From positions 141,126 through 205,125 of the forward strand of contig NZ_CZJT01000110.1 of assembly GCF_900010755.1 (NCBI RefSeq): a stretch of 64,000 bases of DNA. The letters run 5' to 3'. How positions within the stretch are numbered: position 1 is the stretch's first letter; each line of letters opens with the position of its first letter. The notes under the pieces are model-generated. The model was not told the DNA's origin, made no database searches, and saw nothing but the letters and a program-made list of their open reading frames with translations. Of this stretch, positions 1 to 8,820 are shown in pieces. Source of the stretch: Paeniglutamicibacter antarcticus. Lineage in GTDB: Bacteria > Actinomycetota > Actinomycetes > Actinomycetales > Micrococcaceae. Both the position numbers and the translations under genes were made by a program.

Positions 1-1215
1 AACGTCCCGGATGTTTCAGCAGGCTTGGAAAACAGCGGGGAACTGAACATCCGCAGCTACCTCACCGCGGTATCACCAAATGTTTTGGGAATCAGGACAG
101 CCGCCTACCAATCAGTGGACTCCGTGGGCAGCAACAGGTTCCTGACGCAATGGTTCGATACCCGCAAGGGCAGCGTTCTGGGTAGCCGGGATCTTTTCGA
201 CAGCGCCGATGATTGGGCCGATTTCCGTGAGTTCGTGGCCCAGACTGCGGCAAGCAATCCACTGATCGCTCCCGAAAGCGTGACACAGCTTGAAGATGCG
301 TGGCTGGATTCGGTGAATTTTGATGCGCAAGGCAATGCCACTGTTGAATTGGATGATGCAGCCATTACAGCCGGTACTGCCCAGTCCGTGGTCGTCACGG
401 TTTCCGCATCCAACATCATCCCGTTGCTTTCCCCCTTTGGCCTGATGGCACGCACGGCAGGGATGGCGCCTACCCCGCGGCTCCCTGCGATTTCGGCGGT
501 GCCCTGGGGCAATCCTGAGGAGCCAGAAGATCCTGCTGTTCCTGCACCACCGAGCGGTGAGGAGAAGACTGTCGATTGCACCAAGGCCAAGTGCGTGGCT
601 TTGACCTTTGACGACGGTCCCGGCCCCAAAACCGGCAAGCTTCTTTACGATCTGAAAAAGGCCGACGCCCCAGCCACCTTCTTTGTGGTGGGGCCGAATG
701 CCAAGACCCGGCCGGAGCTCCTCAAACGCATGATTGCCGAAGGCCACGAGGTCGGCAACCACACCTGGACTCATCGTTCCCTGACGGCCCTGTCGCCGGC
801 CAATATTCGGAGTGAGATTGACCGCACCAATGAGGTAATCTCCGCTGCCATCGACCAGCCGGCAACGTTGTTGCGTCCGCCCTATGGTGCACACAACAGC
901 ACCTCGGACAGGCTTGCTCAGACCCCGGTGATCCTGTGGGACGTGGACACCCTGGATTGGAAGCACAAGAACGCCGACAAGGTTGTTTCCTCCGCGCTTT
1001 CCCAGACCAGACCCGGCTCCATCGTGCTGATGCACGACATCCACAGCACCACCGTGGCAGCAGTTCCGCGAATCCTTGCGGGGCTCAAGGCCAAGGGTTA
1101 CACCTTTGTCACGGTCACCGAGCTACTGGGCAAGGACAAGCTGAAGTCGGGCGAAACCTATCTCCGTGCCCCGTCTACGGCCAAGGGGTCGGTCAAGAAC
1201 GGCGGGAAAAAGTAG
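1..1215 (+). CDS. Polysaccharide (peptidoglycan/chitin) deacetylase, 5'-truncated
   Basis: The reading frame is open from base 1, so the N-terminus lies outside the window. The C-terminal half is a NodB homology domain with the metal/catalytic motif TFDDGP, the zinc-binding HTWTHRS motif, RPPYGAHN and the late motif SIVLMHDIH, as in CE4 metal-dependent N- or O-deacetylases acting on extracellular glycans. The part before it (FLTQWFDTRKG, about 120 residues) resembles the DUF3298/RsiV-like region found in front of deacetylase domains in PdaC-type enzymes. That is a family comparison from memory. The export signal would be in the missing part. The exact substrate (peptidoglycan, chitooligosaccharide or other) cannot be read from the sequence. 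Confidence 0.9.
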   Translation, partial: NVPDVSAGLENSGELNIRSYLTAVSPNVLGIRTAAYQSVDSVGSNRFLTQWFDTRKGSVLGSRDLFDSADDWADFREFVAQTAASNPLIAPESVTQLEDAWLDSVNFDAQGNATVELDDAAITAGTAQSVVVTVSASNIIPLLSPFGLMARTAGMAPTPRLPAISAVPWGNPEEPEDPAVPAPPSGEEKTVDCTKAKCVALTFDDGPGPKTGKLLYDLKKADAPATFFVVGPNAKTRPELLKRMIAEGHEVGNHTWTHRSLTALSPANIRSEIDRTNEVISAAIDQPATLLRPPYGAHNSTSDRLAQTPVILWDVDTLDWKHKNADKVVSSALSQTRPGSIVLMHDIHSTTVAAVPRILAGLKAKGYTFVTVTELLGKDKLKSGETYLRAPSTAKGSVKNGGKK

Positions 1216-1240
1216 TCGCCGAGTTCGATAACCTTAAGGC

Positions 1241-2098
1241 ATGAGCATTCCCACAGATCGCAAGATGCCGTCCACCGGCCGCGCCGTCGAAGACCCCAGC
1301 TTCTACCAGGCTGAGCCGGTGTCCTTCGTCCGCCGTGGCACCCGCCTGCATGGCCGCCGGGCAGATGCCTGGGAGCGCAGCGCGGAAACGTACGTCATCG
1401 AGCCCGAGCGCGTGCGAACCGACACCTCGATTGCCGAGGGCTTCGTGCTGGATCCGGAGGCCGTCTACGGCCGCAAGGCGCCCTTGATAGTCGAGATCGG
1501 TTCGGGCCTCGGCGAAGCCATCGCCCATGCCGCTGACGGCAACCGCGACTTGAACTTCCTTGCCGTGGAGGTCTACCGTCCGGGACTCGCAGCACTGATG
1601 ATCAAGGTGGAGAACCTCGATCTCACCAATGTTCGCGCAGTACAGGCCAATGCCCCGGAAGCACTGGACATCATGCTCCCGGAAGCTTCCGCCCAGGAAA
1701 TCTGGATCTTCTTCTCCGACCCGTGGCACAAGATCCGCCACCACAAGCGCCGCCTGATCAAGGAATCATTCCTTCCCAAGCTCGAGCGCGTATTGGTACC
1801 CGGCGGCGTCGTCCGCCTGGCCACCGACTGGTCAAACTACGCCGAGCAGATGCGCGAGGTTTTTGATGCCTCCGAACTCTTCGAGAACCTGCACCCGGGC
1901 AATCTTGCCGGTGAGGAAAGCAACCTGACTACGGTTCGCCGTCTGGGCCTCGAAGACGAAGAGAAGGACGCGGATTTCATCGACGAATTGGGCGGTTGGG
2001 CTCCTCGCTTCGAGGGACGCACGCTCACCAGCTTTGAAGGCAAGGCATTGAAGGCCGGACGGTTGATCTTCGACCTCACCTACCGCAAGGTTTCTTAG
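1241..2098 (+). CDS. trmB: tRNA (guanine-N7-)-methyltransferase TrmB
   Basis: The 285-residue protein makes m7G46 in tRNA using S-adenosylmethionine. The SAM-binding glycine-rich motif VEIGSGLGE is seen at about residue 84. The family signature IFFSDPWHKIRHHKRRL at about 163 carries the conserved DPW and basic residues, and LATDWSNYAEQM follows. The N-terminal 65 residues form the usual variable actinobacterial extension. It starts with ATG 25 bp after the deacetylase stop and is followed by a strong terminator. Confidence 0.95.
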   Translation: MSIPTDRKMPSTGRAVEDPSFYQAEPVSFVRRGTRLHGRRADAWERSAETYVIEPERVRTDTSIAEGFVLDPEAVYGRKAPLIVEIGSGLGEAIAHAADGNRDLNFLAVEVYRPGLAALMIKVENLDLTNVRAVQANAPEALDIMLPEASAQEIWIFFSDPWHKIRHHKRRLIKESFLPKLERVLVPGGVVRLATDWSNYAEQMREVFDASELFENLHPGNLAGEESNLTTVRRLGLEDEEKDADFIDELGGWAPRFEGRTLTSFEGKALKAGRLIFDLTYRKVS

Positions 2099-2114
2099 CG
2101 ACAACAGCACACAA

Positions 2115-2170
2115 CGCGCATGTCCCCTGTAGAGCCCATTTTGGTGCGTCACAGGGGACATGCGCGTTTT
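2115..2170 (+). terminator. Rho-independent terminator after trmB
   Basis: Perfect 16-bp inverted repeat (2115-2130 with 2151-2166) around a 20-nt loop, followed directly by a TTTT run. It lies 16 bp past the trmB stop. Confidence 0.85.
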
Positions 2171-2214
2171 CGGCACCAAGGGGTTTCCCGGCATGAGAGT
2201 TGTAGGCTCAAAGG

Positions 2215-2607
2215 ATGAAACCGCGAACAGCTCTCCTGAAACTCATGGGCGTGCTTTTTGGCGTGTTCACGGTGTGCGCCGGGCTACTGATAGGTGCCGG
2301 TGCCCTTTTTGCGCATAAGCACTCTGCAACGCTTCATGAAATCCGTGAAACCATCCATATGCGTTCCCTGGGCACTGAGGAAAAGCTTAGGGTGATCACC
2401 GGACGCATTGAACTGCTCGATGGAGTCGTCACTGCCCAGGTCACCGAGAGCCAGTGGGACACAACGAAAATCCGGGTAACTTCTTCAAGCCCGATCCCCG
2501 GCAACGACCTCAACCGGCAGATCAGCGATATATGTGACTCGGCGACCCGTTTTTGGCCCGGGTTCCTCGATCCGCACCACGTTGACTGCATCGTGGCCGG
2601 TGGTTAG
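2215..2607 (+). CDS. Small membrane-anchored or secreted protein, unknown function
   Basis: 130 residues. The N-terminus is basic (MKPRTALLK) followed by one hydrophobic segment at about residues 10-33, so it is a signal anchor or signal peptide. The remaining 95 residues are soluble, with two cysteines near the C-terminus (DICDS and HVDCIV) that could form an extracytoplasmic disulfide. No family was recognised. Its last 4 bases overlap the end of the convergent gene on the other strand. Codon use resembles the neighbours, supporting a real gene. Confidence 0.65.
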   Translation: MKPRTALLKLMGVLFGVFTVCAGLLIGAGALFAHKHSATLHEIRETIHMRSLGTEEKLRVITGRIELLDGVVTAQVTESQWDTTKIRVTSSSPIPGNDLNRQISDICDSATRFWPGFLDPHHVDCIVAGG

Positions 2608-3512
2608 CCAAGCGGTCTTTGCCCGGTGGTGATCAAGGCAAGATTTCGCAGCGACGTGGTGCCCGGGTCACGGTATCCACGCGGACCCAAGGGATTCGCT
2701 TCGGTCATTTGCGAGGTGTTGTGCCCGCTCACCGCGTGCAAGCCCCACTCCGGCATGGCCGCGATGTTGAACGATTGGCTCCCCATCAGTCCCCGACCTG
2801 AAAGCAGGCGCCCCCACCATGCGAGTCGGTCGCCGGGAGCAATTGCCTCATAAATGCGCTCTTCCGGTACTTTAAGTCGACTCGGTCTGCGGGACAGGTA
2901 CCCGGGAATTCCAGCAGAGCCGATGGTTGCCAGTGCCTGGATCCGGACCGTGGAACCTGCCTGAGAGTCAAGTACCTGGGCGGCCAGTGTTGCTGCATAG
3001 GAATGTGCTTCCAAAGCCACATGAGGGCCATCGGGCCTCAGCGAGGTAAAGGTTTCAAGATCGCGTTGCAAGATCTTGACACCCCTGCGAGCCGAAAAGT
3101 TCAGCAAGGCGCCGGGCATGTTCGGGCTGCGGTAGCCGAGCCAAGCTACAACTGCGGGCGAATCGATACCCACCCGTTGTTGTTCAAGGTAGAGCTGCCC
3201 GGCCTCGCGCACGCTCCCCCACAATGCATTGCGCGCCCTGATTCCGGTTCCCGATAGCTGCCAAGTGACATGCGTCGCCGTATCCAGGTTCCCCACGGCA
3301 ATGGCGACGAGGGGTTCGCGGGCCGAGAGGTCGAGGTAGAGCAGGTGCCGTGCGGGGATGGCAGGATCCATGGATCCTGCACGCAGCGCGTGCGCGGTTC
3401 CATCGAGTGCTTGGCGGTGCGTGGTTCGCAAGCGTCCGCGGATGGCGCACAGCGATTCAAAACGTGTGTGGGCGGTGGAACTCAGGTGCGCGTAGCTTCC
3501 CGGTAACGGCAT
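2604..3512 (-). CDS. DUF1023-like alpha/beta hydrolase
   Basis: 302 residues. The segment LYLDLSAREPLVAIAVGNLD followed by PNMPGALLN and the probable nucleophile elbow EAHSYAA resembles the actinobacterial DUF1023 family of predicted serine hydrolases. In that family the elbow is usually G-H-S-Y-G, so this copy has Glu and Ala at the flanking positions. A late histidine lies in LHAVSGHNTSQM. No signal peptide is apparent. The gene converges with the small membrane protein gene and starts with ATG. Substrate unknown. Confidence 0.6.
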   Translation of the reverse strand: MPLPGSYAHLSSTAHTRFESLCAIRGRLRTTHRQALDGTAHALRAGSMDPAIPARHLLYLDLSAREPLVAIAVGNLDTATHVTWQLSGTGIRARNALWGSVREAGQLYLEQQRVGIDSPAVVAWLGYRSPNMPGALLNFSARRGVKILQRDLETFTSLRPDGPHVALEAHSYAATLAAQVLDSQAGSTVRIQALATIGSAGIPGYLSRRPSRLKVPEERIYEAIAPGDRLAWWGRLLSGRGLMGSQSFNIAAMPEWGLHAVSGHNTSQMTEANPLGPRGYRDPGTTSLRNLALITTGQRPLG

Positions 3513-3559
3513 CCGAACTCCCCATTCGCTTGGTCCGCCAATCTTAATGGCAAAACACG

Positions 3560-3991
3560 CTATTTGCCGCGCGGGTTCCAGATGACCAGCGCTTGGCTAC
3601 GCCCGCGCGGACGCTGGCCGCGGGCCAAGGAGACCACATCTCCACTGGTACCTGCGGCGAAAACGCGGCCAAGTCCCGAGGTCTGGTGGGCGCTGCGCAA
3701 GGCGAATACCTCATTGCTGAGTTCGCTGATGCGGGACTGCAAGGCAGCAACCTGGTTCTCCAGGGCAAGGACTCGCCTGATCCCTTCGAGGGAAACCCCG
3801 TCCTTGGATAGGCGCTGGATTTCACGGAGCAACTCAACGTCGTGTTCGGAGTACCGGCGTTGTTTTCCGCCCTGCCTGGACGGGGAAACCAACCCCATGC
3901 GGTCGTACTGGCGAAGGGTTTGCGGGTGCATCTCAGCCAATTCGGCCGCAACGGAAATGACAAACACAGGTCTGAGTCGTTCGTTGTTCAT
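3560..3991 (-). CDS. hspR: Heat-shock repressor HspR (MerR family)
   Basis: 143 residues with an N-terminal MerR-type winged helix (VFVISVAAELAEMHPQTLRQ, then the YDRMGLVSPSR wing) followed by a coiled-coil region (about 75-100) and a basic tail. HspR represses the dnaK operon by binding HAIR inverted repeats, with DnaK as co-repressor in Streptomyces (established for the family). It is the last gene of dnaK-grpE-dnaJ-hspR, 106 bp after dnaJ. A strong hairpin lies in that gap. A good ribosome site (GGAGGGA) lies 7 nt before the ATG. Confidence 0.93.
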   Translation of the reverse strand: MNNERLRPVFVISVAAELAEMHPQTLRQYDRMGLVSPSRQGGKQRRYSEHDVELLREIQRLSKDGVSLEGIRRVLALENQVAALQSRISELSNEVFALRSAHQTSGLGRVFAAGTSGDVVSLARGQRPRGRSQALVIWNPRGK

Positions 3992-4054
3992 GGTTTTGTC
4001 CCTCCATGCCTTTCCGAAACCGGCAAGCTGCCATCGACCGGTTCAATGATGACG

Positions 4055-4091
4055 TTGAGGGTGGTGTTCCGTGCCGGAACACCACCCTCAA
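4055..4091 (-). other. Perfect hairpin between dnaJ and hspR
   Basis: 16-bp perfect inverted repeat (4055-4070 with 4076-4091) with a 5-nt loop, starting 6 nt after the dnaJ stop and ending 63 nt before the hspR start. There is no U-run on the minus strand, so it is not a classic terminator. It may act as a partial terminator, RNA-processing site or 3'-end stabiliser that sets the hspR level. Confidence 0.75.
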
Positions 4092-4097
4092 AGAATC

Positions 4098-5057
4098 CTA
4101 GAGCGAAGCCTTGGAGAACAGGTTTTCGCGTGGGTTCTCATCCTTGGTTGCCTCCGCGAATGCCTCAACTGCGGCTTGGGCTTCCTTGGACAGGTTCTGC
4201 GGCACCAGCACATCCAAGGTGACCAGCATGTCGCCGGTGGCCTTGGAGGTGTGCACGCCGCGGCCCTTCAGGCGCAGTGTGCGCCCGGAGGAAGAACCGG
4301 CGGGGACCTTCATCTTCACGGTCTCCCCGGAAATCGTCGGGACCTCGATTTGCCCACCCAACGCTGCTTCGGCGAAGGTGACCGGAACGTGGATCCTGAT
4401 GTTGTTGTCCTCACGGGTGAACACTGCGTGCGGCTTGACGCTGACCTTGACGATCAGGTCACCGGCACCGGCTCCACCGGGGGAACCCTTGCCGCGCACG
4501 CGCACCGACTGTCCGTCCTTGATGCCCGCGGGGATGCGCACGTCAATGGTTTCACCGTTGGCTTCGCGCAACCCGATGGTCGTTCCCTTGATGGAACCGG
4601 CGAAGGAAATACTGGTGCTTGCCGTACGGTCCGCACCCTTGCGTGGTGCCTGCTGTCCGAATCCGCCAAACCCTCCGCCACCACCGAAAAGGTCGGAGAA
4701 ATCCGGTTGCGCCTGGCCACCGCGTTGTCCACCGCCGCCGCCACCAAAGAGGTTGGAGAAGACGTCTTCAAAGCCGCCATTGTTGGGTCCACCGTGGCCC
4801 CCGGCGCTGAAACGCGCTCCGGAACCCATGGCCCGGATGGCGTCGTACTGCTGACGGTCTTCCGGGTCCGATAGCACCGAGTTGGCCTCGGTGATGTCCT
4901 TGAACCTGCGCTCGGCATCCGCGTCACCCGAGTTGGTATCCGGGTGGTACTTCCGGGCCATCTTGCGGTAAGCCTTTTTGATATCGGCTTCACTGGCGTC
5001 TTTGGAGACGCCCAAAATGGCGTAGAAATCCTTTTCGACCCAATCCTGACTTGCCAT
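4098..5057 (-). CDS. dnaJ: DnaJ-type co-chaperone without zinc finger
   Basis: 319 residues. An N-terminal J domain (about 8-75) contains the HPD motif (KYHPDTN), which stimulates DnaK ATPase. It is followed by a long Gly/Phe-rich linker (about 85-145) and the C-terminal substrate-binding beta-domain (about 150-300, with PAGIKDGQSVRVRGKG). The four CxxCxGxG zinc motifs of classical DnaJ are absent, so it is the type II (CbpA/DnaJ2-like) architecture, although it sits in the dnaK operon. GGAGG precedes the ATG by 7 nt. It lies 184 bp after grpE, long enough to hold an extra promoter, but I recognised none. Confidence 0.92.
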   Translation of the reverse strand: MASQDWVEKDFYAILGVSKDASEADIKKAYRKMARKYHPDTNSGDADAERRFKDITEANSVLSDPEDRQQYDAIRAMGSGARFSAGGHGGPNNGGFEDVFSNLFGGGGGGQRGGQAQPDFSDLFGGGGGFGGFGQQAPRKGADRTASTSISFAGSIKGTTIGLREANGETIDVRIPAGIKDGQSVRVRGKGSPGGAGAGDLIVKVSVKPHAVFTREDNNIRIHVPVTFAEAALGGQIEVPTISGETVKMKVPAGSSSGRTLRLKGRGVHTSKATGDMLVTLDVLVPQNLSKEAQAAVEAFAEATKDENPRENLFSKASL

Positions 5058-5241
5058 CAGGCGCCTCCGTTTCTTCTTGGTAGTTTAGTGCCCGGAATCA
5101 TCGTGGAATCGATTTCCGGACCAAATTTGTGGGTAGGCCCCGCTACCGCCCAACGGCGGATCCCCCGGATCCGTTCAAGGAACCCGAGCGACCCGCCGTC
5201 AGACAATAGTGGAGCTTCACGGCTTGGAGGCCGTAGGGCAA

Positions 5242-5790
5242 TTATTCCCCGAGGGAAACAATCACCTGAGCTGCGCGCATGATGCGCTCGCCCTTTTTGA
5301 AGCCCGGGCGAAGAACCATGGCTACATGGTCGACCGGGATCTCCGGGTGCGGCTGCTGCAACAGGGCCTCGTGGATGTTCGGATCAAACTCCACGCCGGC
5401 TTCGTCGATGCGTTCCAGGCCATAGCCCTCGAGCACCACGTCGAGCTTGTTGGCGATCGAAGCGAACGGACCCTCGGTGAGGTCACCGTGGGCACGCGCC
5501 GCGTCGATGTCATCAAGTACCGGCAGCAGGTTGTTCATGACCGACTGCACCGCGAGTTCACGCACCGCTTCACGGTCACGCTCAACGCGCTTGCGGTAGT
5601 TGACGTACTCGGCCTGCAAACGCTGCAGGTCCTCGCGCAACTCCGCTTCCTTGTCAGCCACCGCTCCCTCGGCCGCGGCCTCGTTCAGGATGGCTTCAGC
5701 CTGGCTCAACGCGTCGCCCGAGTCGTGGGCTTCGTCAACCGGGGTGACCTCTTCGTTGGAGGTTCCTTCGTCGTGATTCTGCTCAGACAT
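5242..5790 (-). CDS. grpE: Nucleotide exchange factor GrpE
   Basis: 182 residues. Acidic, disordered N-terminus (1-45), then a long coiled coil (about 45-90, with LREDLQRLQAEYVNYRKRVE). The C-terminal beta-wing domain has the conserved GVEFDPNIHEAL and VLRPGFKKGERIMRAAQVIV. GrpE releases ADP from DnaK. It is 14 nt downstream of dnaK, so it is co-transcribed and under HspR control. Confidence 0.95.
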   Translation of the reverse strand: MSEQNHDEGTSNEEVTPVDEAHDSGDALSQAEAILNEAAAEGAVADKEAELREDLQRLQAEYVNYRKRVERDREAVRELAVQSVMNNLLPVLDDIDAARAHGDLTEGPFASIANKLDVVLEGYGLERIDEAGVEFDPNIHEALLQQPHPEIPVDHVAMVLRPGFKKGERIMRAAQVIVSLGE

Positions 5791-5804
5791 GGTTGATGCG
5801 CCCC

Positions 5805-7649
<1,845 letters not shown>

Positions 7650-7705
7650 GGGTGGGCTCCTTCTTATCTTGGGGTAATTGATCCAACGTCCAATCGGATG
7701 GGCCG

Positions 7706-7726
7706 GTTGAGCGTTCTGTACTCAAG
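7706..7726 (-). promoter_or_regulatory. HAIR element 1 (HspR operator)
   Basis: The + strand reads GTTGAGC, 7 nt, ACTCAAG, a near-perfect match to the HAIR consensus CTTGAGT-N7-ACTCAAG. It overlaps the proposed dnaK -10 hexamer (7725-7730), so HspR bound here would block RNA polymerase. Confidence 0.88.
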
Positions 7727-7752
7727 TTTACCCAGCGTCGAAACCATGTCAA
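7725..7752 (-). promoter_or_regulatory. dnaK promoter (SigA-like -35/-10)
   Basis: Minus-strand -35 TTGACA (7747-7752) and -10 TAAACT (7725-7730) with 16-bp spacing, about 75 bp before the dnaK start. It is flanked and overlapped by the two HAIR operators. Confidence 0.75.
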
Positions 7753-7758
7753 TTCAAA

Positions 7759-7779
7759 GTTGAGCGCAAGTGACTCAAC
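7759..7779 (-). promoter_or_regulatory. HAIR element 2 (HspR operator)
   Basis: The + strand reads GTTGAGC, 7 nt, ACTCAAC. The flanks extend the symmetry (AAA before, TTT after). It lies just upstream of the -35 hexamer and is centred 53 bp from HAIR 1, about five helical turns, suitable for cooperative HspR binding. Confidence 0.85.
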
Positions 7780-8077
7780 TTTGCCTTTTTGGGCAAAAAA
7801 TCACCGGATTACACGATCAAAAACCGCGAAATTCCGGCATTCTTGGAAGTTGCTGTGAGCTGTGTTCGCTGTGAGAGATGGCGGTCGAATCCCGGCCCGG
7901 GCCGGGGCGAGCCCGCCGGAAGTGTCGCCTGAATGCAGTTCCGGCCGCACAGCCGCACAGCATCTAAACAGGCACAGTTAACCAAAGAAGACCGTGTGCA
8001 CATGGAGGAATCCTCACATCTGCACACGGTCACTTTGCCGTCCGGCCTGAACGCCAGTGACGAAACCTGCGACTGGG
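7780..8077. other. Non-coding region between dnaK control region and exporter gene
   Basis: About 300 bp without a convincing gene. It contains a 16-nt GC palindrome (7891-7906), short CTGTG-type direct repeats (about 7853-7876) and the terminator hairpin at 7990-8031. No RNA gene was recognised. Confidence 0.5.
7990..8031 (-). terminator. Hairpin terminator after exporter gene
   Basis: 11-bp perfect outer stem (7990-8000 with 8021-8031) with further inner pairing (GAGGA/TCCTC). Read on the minus strand it follows the exporter stop by about 46 nt and is followed by a T-rich CTTCTTTGGTT stretch. Confidence 0.65.
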
Positions 8078-8551
8078 CTAGCGTCCCAGCATGATATCCA
8101 TGCCGAAGTATGCCAGTGTTCCGAAGGCAGTGCCCCACAAGATGATGGATATGACCTGCCAGAAAATGACCTTCTCCTTGGCGGCACCGAAGGAAACCAA
8201 CGCTGCGGACGTGATCTGGCTCGGCAGGATTGTCTGCCCCAAAAGACTGACACCTGCCACCCCGTACTTGTCGAAGGCAACCCGCAGCTTCTTGTATTTC
8301 TCACTCGGGGCCTTCTTTTCCTTGGCAACCTTGCCGCGCACGAAGTGTGCACCATTGACCAACAGCAGCATCGAGGCGACATTGCCGACCACAGCTGCCG
8401 CAATGGCAATAACAGGATTCAAGCCAATGACAACACCAATGACCGAACCGAAGTAGGACTCGACAAAGGGAACTGCCGAAACCAGCAACACGGCAAGCCA
8501 TTGCAGTGCTGCCGGGAAAGACGAAGCAAATTCCTGCAAGGATTCGATCAA
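8078..8551 (-). CDS. Small multi-drug export (DUF/Sm_multidrug_ex) family membrane protein
   Basis: About 157 residues from a TTG start (8549-8551) preceded by GGGAGAA. An in-frame ATG 90 bp upstream (8641) would add a polar 30-residue leader that looks non-coding. There are 4 hydrophobic segments (LAVLLVSAVPFVESY; VIGLNPVIAIAAAVVGNVAS; SLLGQTILPSQITSAALVSF; IILWGTAFGTLAYF) separated by a basic loop. The conserved VPFVESYFG and G-A-P-like elements fit the small multi-drug export family. The actual substrate is unknown. It is monocistronic, with hairpins on both sides. Confidence 0.75.
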   Translation of the reverse strand: MIESLQEFASSFPAALQWLAVLLVSAVPFVESYFGSVIGVVIGLNPVIAIAAAVVGNVASMLLLVNGAHFVRGKVAKEKKAPSEKYKKLRVAFDKYGVAGVSLLGQTILPSQITSAALVSFGAAKEKVIFWQVISIILWGTAFGTLAYFGMDIMLGR

Positions 8552-8726
8552 GGTGATTCTCCCGGGTGTGAGTCGGCAGTTGGCTGCCGTCGGCTCTGTT
8601 GTTGTTCCCAGATTATTGGTTTCGAGGTTCCGGGAACGCACTCTTGAGGATGATCTGTTGGGGCACCGACTTGAGGGAAATCATTCGCACGGATGAGGCT
8701 TGACCGACGACAAAAACGGCTTAAAC

Positions 8727-8778
8727 ACCGCGTGGGTCGTGCTTTGCAAAAGATTTTGCAAAGCACGACCCACGCGGT
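8727..8778 (-). terminator. Long perfect hairpin after RNA helicase gene
   Basis: 25-bp perfect inverted repeat (8727-8751 with 8754-8778) with a 2-nt centre. It lies 43 nt after the helicase stop on the minus strand and is followed, about 10 nt on, by a TTTTT run. Unusually long for an intrinsic terminator. Confidence 0.75.
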
Positions 8779-8820
8779 CGCATCAAATCTTGGGGCTACC
8801 TCAAGGCACCCCCGTGAGGC

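Noticed and set aside
5058..5241. Third HAIR element or separate promoter before dnaJ
   Set aside because: No CTTGAG-N-CTCAAG type repeat is present in the 184-bp gap, and no convincing -35/-10 pair was seen.
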